A DNA stretch of 8,620 nt from contig CAYNWG010000042.1 of the NCBI GenBank assembly GCA_964400865.1, positions 1 to 8,620 on the forward strand, read 5' to 3'. Shown here one piece after another: positions 1-7,385 of the stretch (the stretch's first letter is position 1; the number at the start of each line of letters is the position of its first letter). The position numbers were made by a program, and so were the translations under genes. Origin of the DNA: DAOQVB01 sp964400865 (lineage in GTDB: Bacteria; Patescibacteriota; Microgenomatia; UBA1400; PJMF01). The notes under the pieces were generated by a model, which had not been told where the DNA came from, ran no database searches, and saw only the letters and a program-made list of their open reading frames with translations.

Positions 1-2272
1 TTTCTTCATCAGAAATTAAACCCTCCTGATATTGATCCTGAATAATCTCGGCTTTCTTGTTGGCCACTTCAATCATTTCATTCTTTTCAGGAATCATTTC
101 ACAATCACTCACCGATACGGAGAGACCAGATAGCGTTGCAGATGTGAAACCTAGATTTTTAATGCTATCAATCAATAAGGTTACCACCTGCCAATCTTCT
201 TTTTCTATCGCTTGAGTCACAATACTTTTAATCATTCCCGCTGTGACTGTTTGATTGAGAAATGGGAAGGAAGCTGGGAGCAAGTCATTGAATTGTAGCC
301 GACCAATAGTGGTTGTAATTATTTCACTCACACCATCAATCTGACGTCGAACCTGAATCGGTTGACGTAAACCGACCATTTCTACCTCATGGGCGTGATA
401 AGCTTCATCTGGAGAAGCAAAAATCACACCATACGCATCCCCTTCATCCATCACCGTGTTGTAATACACACCCATAGCCATTTCTTTATTTGGGATGGTA
501 ATAGGTTCGCCATTCGCTGGCTTAAGCAGATTACGAGTGGACATGATGAGATCTCGACATTCTTCTTGAGCCTGCTGTGTCAGTGGTACATGAACGGCCA
601 TCTGATCACCATCAAAATCTGCATTGTAACCAGCGCAGACACAAGGATGCAGTCGAATGGCATTACCCTCAACTAAAATTGGATAAAATGCTTGCATACC
701 AAGTTTATGCAACGTTGGCGCGCGATTAAGCACGACTGGATGATTTAAGGTTACCTGTTCCAAAACGTCATAGACCTCTGGTTCTCTTCGATCTATTAAG
801 TGACGCGCGCTCTTCACATTTGGAGCAATTCCCTTAACGATCAGTTCTCGTAAAACATATGGTTTGAAGATTTCAAGAGCCATATCCTTTGGTACACCGC
901 ACTCGTTCAACTTTAATTCTGGACCTACCACGATGACACTTCTTCCAGAATAATCCACACGTTTTCCAAGTAGGTTTTGTCTAAATCGACCCTGCTTACC
1001 TTTGAGCATTTCTGAAAGTGATTTAAGTGGGCGACGTGTCGCTCTACGACTCTGGCGAGCTTGTGAGCCATCAATTAATGAATCCACTGCCTCCTGAAGC
1101 ATGCGTTTCTCATTTCGTAAAATAATTTGAGGCGCTCCCAAGTCAATGAGATGTTTTAATCGATTGTTACGATTAATCACCCTACGATACAAATCATTCA
1201 AATCAGATGTGGCAAATCTCCCACCTGATAACTGGACCATTGGTCGCAAATCTGGAGGGATAACAGGAAGTACATTCAAAAACATCCAAGCTGGTTTGAT
1301 TTGAGCTTTGCGCAAACCCTCTACAACTCTTTGTCGCTTGGTGGCCTTGATCCGTCGCGCACCTTTAGCTTCTACCATTTCTTTTCTGAGTTTTTCTACC
1401 AACTCATCAAGATTTAAGGCTTCAACTAACTCTAAGATACTCTCTGCCCCCATGCCAACTCGTAAGTGAGAGCTAGCGTCGTACTCATCTAGCTTCAAGT
1501 ATTCATCTTCACTCAGAATGGTTCCACGGGTAATTCGCTTAACCATAGATTTGACAGTTTGGTAAATCTCCTCTGTCTGTTCTAGGTGAGTATCTAACTG
1601 CTGCTTCAATGCAATTAGTTTATTTTTTGCTTTGACTTCTATTTCTGCTGTTTTGAGCTGGAGCGTCTCTTTACTTTTGACTTTTTCTTTTAGCTGTTTT
1701 TTATCATCGGTTAGTTGCTCTTTAACTTTTTCAACTTCCTCTTTAATTGAAGTTTTTAAACTATCGATTGCCACTTGGAGATTTTCATCCAACGACTGCA
1801 TCACCATAGCTTTTTCTTCACCATCAATCTCCAGTACTACATATTTTGAAAAGTAGATAATACTGTTAAGATTTTTTGGGGAAATATCAAGTAAGAGCGA
1901 CAATTTTGATGGCGCTCCTTTAAAAAACCAGATGTGAGCTACTGGAGCAGCGAGTGAAATGTGACCCATGCGTTCTCGACGAACTTTAGACTGGGTAACT
2001 TCAACTCCGCACTTATCACAAGTAATTCCACGATACCGAGCGCCCTTATATTTTCCACAATAACACTCAAAATCTTTGATTGGACCAAAGATCTTCTCAT
2101 CGAAGAGTCCATCGCTCTCAGCTTTGAGCGAGCGGTAATTAATGGTTTCAGGCTTACGAATTTCACCATGTGACCAAGATCGCATTACTTCTGGTGAAGC
2201 AATTCTGATCTCCAAAGCATTAAAATCGATGATGTATCTGGTTTTTTGGTTCTGGGTGTTGGGATTATTCAT
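1..2272 (-). CDS. rpoC: DNA-directed RNA polymerase subunit beta' (partial, C-terminal part beyond the left edge)
   Basis: This is the largest catalytic subunit of RNA polymerase. The first 757 codons are visible and the frame is open to the left edge. The N-terminal zinc ribbon has Cys70, Cys72, Cys85 and Cys88, the same numbering as E. coli. The sigma-binding clamp helices lie at about 363-401 (RRVINRNNRLKHLIDLGAP, then RNEKRMLQEAVDSLID). The 'GKQGRFRQNLLGKRVDYSGR' block is at about 425-444. The Mg-binding loop NADFDGDQMAVH starts at Asn550, with Asp552, Asp554 and Asp556. This loop lies 92 residues later than in E. coli, mainly because of a Lys/Glu-rich predicted coiled coil at about 152-246; Actinobacteria have a similar insertion here. 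The trigger loop and second zinc site would be outside the window. The start is the ATG that overlaps the rpoB stop (ATGA), with an AGGAG site 8 nt upstream. The family is certain. Confidence 0.99.
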   Translation of the reverse strand, partial: MNNPNTQNQKTRYIIDFNALEIRIASPEVMRSWSHGEIRKPETINYRSLKAESDGLFDEKIFGPIKDFECYCGKYKGARYRGITCDKCGVEVTQSKVRRERMGHISLAAPVAHIWFFKGAPSKLSLLLDISPKNLNSIIYFSKYVVLEIDGEEKAMVMQSLDENLQVAIDSLKTSIKEEVEKVKEQLTDDKKQLKEKVKSKETLQLKTAEIEVKAKNKLIALKQQLDTHLEQTEEIYQTVKSMVKRITRGTILSEDEYLKLDEYDASSHLRVGMGAESILELVEALNLDELVEKLRKEMVEAKGARRIKATKRQRVVEGLRKAQIKPAWMFLNVLPVIPPDLRPMVQLSGGRFATSDLNDLYRRVINRNNRLKHLIDLGAPQIILRNEKRMLQEAVDSLIDGSQARQSRRATRRPLKSLSEMLKGKQGRFRQNLLGKRVDYSGRSVIVVGPELKLNECGVPKDMALEIFKPYVLRELIVKGIAPNVKSARHLIDRREPEVYDVLEQVTLNHPVVLNRAPTLHKLGMQAFYPILVEGNAIRLHPCVCAGYNADFDGDQMAVHVPLTQQAQEECRDLIMSTRNLLKPANGEPITIPNKEMAMGVYYNTVMDEGDAYGVIFASPDEAYHAHEVEMVGLRQPIQVRRQIDGVSEIITTTIGRLQFNDLLPASFPFLNQTVTAGMIKSIVTQAIEKEDWQVVTLLIDSIKNLGFTSATLSGLSVSVSDCEMIPEKNEMIEVANKKAEIIQDQYQEGLISDEE

Positions 2273-5200
2273 AATGCTTTCTCCTCATCAATCTCTAATT
2301 CTACCGGCTCTAAATCTCCTAGATCATCAGTCGGTTCTTCAGAGATTTCTAATTCTTTTTCTGATTCATCATCTCCATCTACCAACAGTTCTGCATCTGG
2401 AAGTATTTCTTCAATGAGTAAAGTCTCGGGATTTGGTATTTCTACCTCAATAATTTCTTCTTTTGTTTCGTGTGGTACCACATCCATTCCGAGTGAGTTC
2501 AGCTCTCTCATCAATACCCTGAATGATTCTGGAACTGTTGGAGAAGGAATTGGTTCACCTTTCACGATTGCTTCAAATGCTTTAGCCCTACCGATGACAT
2601 CATCAGATTTAATCGTTAACATTTCTTGCAGCGTATGGGCTGCTCGATGAGCTTCAAGTGCCCAAACTTCCATTTCTCCAAGACGCTGACCACCCATTTG
2701 AGCTTTTCCACCCAATGGTTGCTGTGTGACTAATGAGTAAGGACCAACAGATCGAGCATGCATCTTGTCCTCAACCATATGACTCAGTTTTAAAATGTAA
2801 CCAATACCCACTGTGGTTGTTTCACTAAATGGCTCGCCAGTTCGTCCATCAAACAATTGAGCTTTACCGGTAACAGGTAACCCAGATCGTTCTAATTCCT
2901 GCCAAATCTTCGATTCATCAAATTGTTCAAAAGCAGGCACTGCAATACTGTACCCCTGTTTTTGTGCTGGCCAAGCTGCGTGAGCTTCAAGCAACTGGCC
3001 CATATTCATACGAGCTAACACTGACAGTGGCGAGATGATAATGTCAACTGGAGTACCATCCTCAAGATGAGGCATATCGGCAACCGGCACTATTTTTGAA
3101 ATAACACCCTTATTCCCGTGGCGTCCTGCCAACTTATCACCAACTGTAATTTTTCTAATTTGGGCAACCTTTACGGTCACTTCTTTGATTGTGCCGGGAT
3201 CAAGCTCATCACCCATGTCGCTATCCAATATTTGAACATCGATAACCGTTCCTTGCTCGCCATGAGGCATACGTAAGGATGTGTCACGAACTTCGCGAGA
3301 TTTTTCACCAAAAATCGCTCTCAGTAGTCTTTCTTCAGGTGAAAGCTCTGTTTCTCCCTTCGGAGCAATTTTTCCAACCAAAATGTCACCAGAATCAACT
3401 ACACTACCGACTCTAATGATTCCTTCTGTGGTTAAATTGCTCAAGTACACATCACTAACATTCGGAATATCACTGGTTAATTCTTCTGGCCCAAGTTTGG
3501 TATCCATGACTTTAGATCGATATTCGTTAATTTGAACTGAAGTCAATACATCCTCACGAACCAAACGTTCTGAAATGACAATGGCGTCTTCATAGCCCAA
3601 ACCATCAAATGATGCGTACGAAATCAGTACGTTAGCACCGAGCGCCAATTCTCCTTGATCTGCACAAGGGCCATCAATGACAACGTCGCCAACGGCAATC
3701 TTGTCACCAAGTGAAACTACGGCTTTCTGAGTGTAACTTGTACTTTGAGAAGTTCTTTCGAATTTAGAAATATGATAAATTTCTCGATCATCTTGAAATT
3801 CGATTGTTTCAGTTGCATTAATGGCAGGATTAATTTTTGCCAACACTGATTTGTTTAATTTAATCTCAACTCGATCACCATCCACATACACAACTTCGCC
3901 AGGATGACGAGCTAAGACCGTGCGACCCATAGCCGTGGCCACTGCCATTTCCATACCAGTTCCGACGATTGGAGCCTGTGGTTTAATTAATGGCACTGCC
4001 TGACACTGCATATGAGTTCCCATCAGGGCACGATTAGCCTCATCATGAGCAATAAAAGGAATTAATGATGCCGAAGTACCTACCACTTGCTGTGGCAATA
4101 CATCAATGAATTGCACTTCCTCTACCGGCCCTTCAATGAATTTATTCATGGTGCGCATAGCGACCCACTCATCAGTGATATATCCCTTTTCATCGATTTC
4201 TACGCCAGCGTGAGTGATCTTGTAGTCTTCATCTTCGTCTGCGGCTAGATACACAATTTCATCACTAACTTTCATCTTACCTTTATCAGCTACCACTTTT
4301 AGATATGGTGCTTCTAAAAACCCATGCTTGTTGACTTTGGCATACAGAGCCAAGTAGGTCACCAAACCAATGTTTGGACCTTCTGGAGATCTTACTGGAT
4401 CAATACGAGAATACTGAGAAGCATTAATGTCACGCATCGAAAATGAGGCGCGCTCACGAGTGACCCCACCTGTACCCATTACAGACAAACGTCTCAGGTT
4501 GTCAATTTCTGACAGTGGATTTGTTTGATCAAGGATGGTTGACAAGCGATTACGACGGAAAAATTCAGAAATAGTGGCAATCAGTGGGCGAGCATTCACT
4601 AACGCTGCCGGAGAAAGCACATCTTCTGTCTTGGTCAAAGACATTTTTTCGCGGATAGATCTCTCAAGACGAATTAATCCGATACGAAAAGCTGATTCTT
4701 GGACTAATTCACCAATTTGGCGCACTCTGCGATTACTCAAGTGATCAATATCATCTGTTTTACCTCGACCATTCTGCAAACCAATTAGGTATTTAACAGT
4801 CGCGACAACGTCTTCTGGAGTTAATACCGTAGTGCTCTCATCGACTGATAACTTCAATCTGCGGTTTAACTTATATCGACCAACTAAGCCCAAATCGTAT
4901 CTTCTGCTATCAAAAAATAACTGATGCACATATTCCTGCGCTGTATCAATGACTGCCGGCTCACCTGGACGCATTTTTTCATACAATTCCAACAAAGCCT
5001 CTGGCTGAGATTGGGTGGTATCTTTATCCAAAGTAGTTTGCAGTAATTTAAATTCGTCAAAGCCAATTTCATCAGCAAATAATGCTTTAATATCATCGTC
5101 AGTACCATAACCCAAGGCTCTCAACAACACAGTGACGGGCATTTTTCGGCGACGATCAATTTTGACCGCAATTACATCACGTTTGCCAACGGTGATTTCC

Positions 5201-5700
5201 AACCAAGAGCCGCGTTTAGGTCGCAGTTCAGCAAAGTATAGATCTCTTCTGGTACTAGCATCGGTTTCGCCAGTGAAAAATACACCAGGTGAACGAACCA
5301 GCTGAGTCACGACTGCTCTTTCAATACCATTGATCACGAATGTGCCGATGGTTGTCATTTTGGGGATATCACCCAAAAACACTTCTTGCTCCTGGACTTT
5401 GCCGGTTTTTTTATTCAACAGTTCTGCCTGAACGTAGAGAGGCATGTCATACGTCACACCCTTACGCTTTGCTTCAGTAGCAGAATATTTTGGCTCACCA
5501 AAACGGTAGCCACCAAACTTTAATGCCCAACTTTTCCCCGTGTAATCTTCAATGCCTTTTTCACCAGTCACTTCGCGCAACGCTGTGGCAATACCATTTT
5601 CTAGAAATTCCTGATAGCTTTGTTTTTGGAGTCCAACAAGGTCTAATTCGGGAACAACCACATGGTGTTTACCCCAGTTCTGACGAGTGATATCTGACAT
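2269..5700 (-). CDS. rpoB: DNA-directed RNA polymerase subunit beta
   Basis: This is the second catalytic subunit of RNA polymerase, complete at 1143 residues. It is shorter than the E. coli subunit (1342) because the large lineage-specific insertions are absent. The rifampicin-pocket region is at about 384-408 (DQTNPLSEI at 391-399), followed by GGVTRERASF and SPEGPNIGL. YEDAIVIS at 703-710 carries the conserved Glu704-Asp705 pair near the active site. GDKLAGRHGNKG at 854-865 carries the two active-site lysines, Lys856 and Lys864. The C-terminal block GGKAQMGGQRLGEMEVWALEA lies at about 998-1017, followed by TLQEML and KSDD, and contacts beta'. From about 1080 the protein ends in a Glu/Asp-rich tail of some 64 residues. 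An AAGGAG site at 5706-5711, 5 nt before the ATG, supports the start. At equivalents of E. coli Gln513, Phe514 and His526 it has Thr388, Ile389 and Asn401. It overlaps rpoC by 4 nt. Upstream is mltG, not the usual rplJL. Confidence 0.99.
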   Translation of the reverse strand: MSDITRQNWGKHHVVVPELDLVGLQKQSYQEFLENGIATALREVTGEKGIEDYTGKSWALKFGGYRFGEPKYSATEAKRKGVTYDMPLYVQAELLNKKTGKVQEQEVFLGDIPKMTTIGTFVINGIERAVVTQLVRSPGVFFTGETDASTRRDLYFAELRPKRGSWLEITVGKRDVIAVKIDRRRKMPVTVLLRALGYGTDDDIKALFADEIGFDEFKLLQTTLDKDTTQSQPEALLELYEKMRPGEPAVIDTAQEYVHQLFFDSRRYDLGLVGRYKLNRRLKLSVDESTTVLTPEDVVATVKYLIGLQNGRGKTDDIDHLSNRRVRQIGELVQESAFRIGLIRLERSIREKMSLTKTEDVLSPAALVNARPLIATISEFFRRNRLSTILDQTNPLSEIDNLRRLSVMGTGGVTRERASFSMRDINASQYSRIDPVRSPEGPNIGLVTYLALYAKVNKHGFLEAPYLKVVADKGKMKVSDEIVYLAADEDEDYKITHAGVEIDEKGYITDEWVAMRTMNKFIEGPVEEVQFIDVLPQQVVGTSASLIPFIAHDEANRALMGTHMQCQAVPLIKPQAPIVGTGMEMAVATAMGRTVLARHPGEVVYVDGDRVEIKLNKSVLAKINPAINATETIEFQDDREIYHISKFERTSQSTSYTQKAVVSLGDKIAVGDVVIDGPCADQGELALGANVLISYASFDGLGYEDAIVISERLVREDVLTSVQINEYRSKVMDTKLGPEELTSDIPNVSDVYLSNLTTEGIIRVGSVVDSGDILVGKIAPKGETELSPEERLLRAIFGEKSREVRDTSLRMPHGEQGTVIDVQILDSDMGDELDPGTIKEVTVKVAQIRKITVGDKLAGRHGNKGVISKIVPVADMPHLEDGTPVDIIISPLSVLARMNMGQLLEAHAAWPAQKQGYSIAVPAFEQFDESKIWQELERSGLPVTGKAQLFDGRTGEPFSETTTVGIGYILKLSHMVEDKMHARSVGPYSLVTQQPLGGKAQMGGQRLGEMEVWALEAHRAAHTLQEMLTIKSDDVIGRAKAFEAIVKGEPIPSPTVPESFRVLMRELNSLGMDVVPHETKEEIIEVEIPNPETLLIEEILPDAELLVDGDDESEKELEISEEPTDDLGDLEPVELEIDEEKAL
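2281..2286 (-). promoter_or_regulatory. Ribosome binding site of rpoC inside the rpoB 3' end
   Basis: GAGGAG lies within the last codons of rpoB, 8 nt before the rpoC ATG at 2272. Together with the ATGA overlap of rpoB stop and rpoC start, this fixes the rpoC start. It also suggests translational coupling, which would keep beta and beta' in equal supply. Confidence 0.8.
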
Positions 5701-5705
5701 TCCGA

Positions 5706-5711
5706 CTCCTT
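5706..5711 (-). promoter_or_regulatory. Ribosome binding site of rpoB
   Basis: AAGGAG lies 5 nt before the rpoB ATG. It is the only good Shine-Dalgarno sequence in the leader and it decides the start codon. Confidence 0.8.
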
Positions 5712-5730
5712 ATGTTTGTATCCCCACAAC

Positions 5731-5769
5731 AAAAAACCAGAGAAGTCCTTTTTGATAGGAATCTCTCTG
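5731..5769 (-). terminator. Intrinsic terminator-like hairpin in the rpoB leader (candidate attenuator)
   Basis: On the minus strand CAGAGA (5769-5764) pairs with TCTCTG (5743-5738). Inside it TCCT pairs with AGGA across a small asymmetric internal loop, closing on an AT-rich apical loop. The 3' arm is followed after one G by six T residues (5736-5731). This has the architecture of a rho-independent terminator reading towards rpoB. It sits after the only good promoter and only 31 nt before the rpoB start codon, so rpoB messages from that promoter must pass through it. It could also catch readthrough from ruvX-mltG. The stem is modest, with few GC pairs at the inner end, so termination is probably partial. 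Confidence 0.5.
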
Positions 5770-5868
5770 TATGTGGGTAGGATTGTTACTGTTGCTCTCG
5801 ATAAAATGAGGCTTGTTTGTGCAAATGTTCCTCAAAAATAGCTACCACTAACTTTTGCTAAGGGGAGG

Positions 5869-5897
5869 ATTATAACAAGCAATTTACATCAACGCAA
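5869..5897 (-). promoter_or_regulatory. Extended -10 promoter for rpoBC
   Basis: On the minus strand the -10 box is a perfect TATAAT (5874-5869), preceded by TGT, which makes the extended TGnTATAAT motif. A weak -35 box TTGCGT (5897-5892) lies 17 bp upstream. The -35 box overlaps the last codons and stop of mltG. Transcription would start near 5862. This is the best promoter-like sequence between mltG and rpoB and lets rpoBC be expressed independently of ruvX-mltG. Confidence 0.75.
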
Positions 5898-6899
5898 GTA
5901 TCTATCTATGTTGCTTGAGTGCCCTGCCAAATCTCTGGCGTAATAAATCTTTCCCTCGGCATGAAGATAGTAATAATTATCAGTTACCAACGGGTCAAGC
6001 GCAGATCTAATGGCTGCAACTCCAGGATTTGCGATGGGTGCTGGTGGTAGCCCAGCAAATTTGTATGTGTTGTATGGAGAAGTACTTTCTTTCGTACTTA
6101 TATCTGGGGCTGACCACCACTTACCAGTTTTTTCGTCAAAACCATCTATATATTGCAGAGTTGCGTCTACTCCCAATCCCTGATTGATCGCAATTCTGTT
6201 CCAAAGCACACCAGCAACCTGTTTCATCTCATCCTCATCCTTACCCGCTTCTCGTTGCACAAGTGACGCCATGATCATAGCCTCTTCAAGTGAATACTGA
6301 CTATTGGCAATTTCTTCCGCTAATCCCTGGCGAACTTTTTGATCAAAAGTCCGATTTAACAACCCAATTACTTCAGAAGCTGTAATTAATTTTGGCACTA
6401 AGTAAGTATCGGGAAATAGATAACCCTCTTGACCTTTGGCTAGTGCAATAAAATCGTCTACGATAAATTCCTCCAGTCCTGCACTGGAAAAAGTTTGAGC
6501 AATTTCTTCTATTCGATAACCCTCAGGTATTGTTACCCATACATCTTCAGTACCCTGAGTCAGTGTTTCGGCAATTTGCCATAGATTTTGTGCGGGAGAA
6601 AGTAAAAAACTTCCCGCTTGGATTTTTTGGCCAAGCTGTCGTTGTTGAACTGCAAATCTAAATGCAAGGGGGTGGCGAATCAATTTTGCCGTGGTTAATT
6701 TTTCTCCAATAGCGGTAATTGATTCGCCCTTGGTAATCACAAAACGAGTTTCTTCTGTATTTTGCGCGTCAAAGGGAGACATACACCACTGAAATAAAGC
6801 ATACAGACCTAAAAGAGAAACGATGGCACAAATAATTGGAACTAATAAAAATAATTTTTTCATTGAACGTTCAGTATACCGCATGGGCAAATGGATCAT
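5889..6899 (-). CDS. mltG: Endolytic peptidoglycan transglycosylase MltG (YceG family)
   Basis: MltG is a membrane-anchored lytic transglycosylase that cuts nascent glycan strands inside the chain and is thought to set their length as a terminator of glycan polymerisation. The protein has 336 residues. A single membrane helix lies at about 14-38 (KKLFLLVPIICAIVSLLGLY), followed by a LysM-like part at about 52-115 and the catalytic YceG domain. EGYLFPDTY is at 158-166. The predicted catalytic Glu217 is in LVQREAGKD, the GVDATLQY block is at 243-250, and SPYNTYKFAGLPPAPIANPG is at 274-293. The C-terminal YYARDLAGHSSNIDRYL matches the family's usual ending. The start given is the ATG immediately after the ruvX TAG, which fits coupled translation. 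No Shine-Dalgarno site precedes it. Met13 (6863), directly before the KKLFLL anchor, is an equally reasonable start and gives a more typical N-terminus. Confidence 0.95.
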   Translation of the reverse strand: MIHLPMRYTERSMKKLFLLVPIICAIVSLLGLYALFQWCMSPFDAQNTEETRFVITKGESITAIGEKLTTAKLIRHPLAFRFAVQQRQLGQKIQAGSFLLSPAQNLWQIAETLTQGTEDVWVTIPEGYRIEEIAQTFSSAGLEEFIVDDFIALAKGQEGYLFPDTYLVPKLITASEVIGLLNRTFDQKVRQGLAEEIANSQYSLEEAMIMASLVQREAGKDEDEMKQVAGVLWNRIAINQGLGVDATLQYIDGFDEKTGKWWSAPDISTKESTSPYNTYKFAGLPPAPIANPGVAAIRSALDPLVTDNYYYLHAEGKIYYARDLAGHSSNIDRYLR

Positions 6900-7319
6900 C
6901 TATTCAGTTGGAGATTGCTGTTGATCAAGCCACTCCTGAAGTATCTCTGCGGCTGCCAGATGATCGATTGGTTCCTTACGTCGTTGCTTTCCTCCCAACC
7001 ACTGCATTTTTTCTTGCACTGCTCTTGAGGTGAAATTTTCGTCGATGTACTTAACGGGAAGAGCAAGTTGACTGGTTAATAATTGGCCAAATTGGTGAGA
7101 TTCTACGGCCATTTCTCTTTCTGAAATTCCTACCACCAACTGAACAACCCTGTGTTCGACACAAACAAAATGCAATTTTTCTAAAACTCGTTCATCATTT
7201 TCAATGATCGTCAGAGGCTCAGCAAGCGATCCATAGCTCAGAGCAAGACCAATTCGTTTGCGTCCATAGTCGATACCAAGAGTAACTGGGGGAAACTGAG
7301 ATTCAATCACAGTATTCAT
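6900..7319 (-). CDS. ruvX: Putative pre-16S rRNA nuclease RuvX/YqgF (Holliday junction resolvase-like)
   Basis: This is an RNase H-like nuclease of the YqgF family. In E. coli it is needed for maturing the 5' end of 16S rRNA, and it was earlier proposed as a Holliday junction resolvase. The 139-residue length is typical. LGIDYGRKRIGLALS at 14-28 supplies the first acidic metal ligand, Asp17. LVVGISERE at 61-69 matches the family's LVVGLP-type strand. YIDENFTS at 91-98 is the DERLTT-type motif, with Asp93-Glu94. PIDHLAAAEILQEWL at 117-131 carries the last conserved Asp119. All acidic active-site residues appear to be present. A weak site (AGGTG) precedes the ATG by 4 nt. The next gene, mltG, begins directly after its stop codon, so the two form one operon, a pairing seen in several bacterial groups. 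Confidence 0.96.
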   Translation of the reverse strand: MNTVIESQFPPVTLGIDYGRKRIGLALSYGSLAEPLTIIENDERVLEKLHFVCVEHRVVQLVVGISEREMAVESHQFGQLLTSQLALPVKYIDENFTSRAVQEKMQWLGGKQRRKEPIDHLAAAEILQEWLDQQQSPTE

Positions 7320-7355
7320 TCTACACCTAAAACATACAATTAATAGACTTAATAA

Positions 7356-7385
7356 CTTATACTATTGACATTTAACGGTAGTCAC
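7356..7385 (-). promoter_or_regulatory. Probable promoter of ruvX-mltG
   Basis: On the minus strand a -35-like GTGACT (7385-7380) and a -10 TATAAG (7361-7356) are separated by 18 bp. This predicts a start near 7349 and a leader of about 30 nt before the ruvX ATG. The match is weaker than the opposing promoter, with which it is interleaved, so the two could not be occupied by polymerase at once. Confidence 0.5.

Larger units (their letters stand above)
5701..5862 (-). promoter_or_regulatory. Long 5' leader of the rpoBC transcript
   Basis: About 160 nt separate the predicted transcription start (near 5862) from the rpoB ATG. Reading in the transcript direction, it holds a possible 20-codon GTG frame (5848-5786), a terminator-like hairpin with a U tract (5769-5731), a longer-range CCCACA/TGTGGG pairing (5777-5772 with 5728-5723) that encloses that hairpin, and the rpoB ribosome binding site. 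A leader this long and structured in front of rpoB suggests control by premature termination. The extent depends on the predicted start site, which has not been measured. Confidence 0.5.

Noticed and set aside
389..676. Plus-strand open frame of 95 codons inside rpoC
   Set aside because: It lies antisense to highly conserved rpoC sequence, including the DFDGD loop, and has no ribosome binding site or family resemblance.
1632..1856. Plus-strand Ser/Leu/Phe-rich frame resembling a membrane protein
   Set aside because: It is the complement of the Lys/Glu-rich coiled coil of beta'. The hydrophobic look is a by-product of the opposite-strand codons.
1939..2169. Minus-strand frame overlapping the start of rpoC
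   Set aside because: It is an out-of-frame shadow of the real rpoC frame, which carries the zinc ribbon there.
2246..2650. Plus-strand Ser-rich frame of 134 codons
   Set aside because: It is the complement of the acidic tail and conserved C-terminal block of rpoB; Glu/Asp codons read backwards give Ser and Phe.
4884..5108. Minus-strand frame of 74 codons within rpoB
   Set aside because: It is out of frame with the intact, conserved rpoB reading frame and has no start signal.
5716..5742. Alternative rpoB promoter downstream of the leader hairpin (GATACA near the ribosome binding site)
   Set aside because: The -10 match is poor, there is no -35 box, and the start would fall almost on the ribosome binding site.
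5796..5835. Second leader hairpin TGAGG/CCTCA
   Set aside because: It has a five-base stem with a long loop and no U-tract terminator geometry; too weak to annotate.
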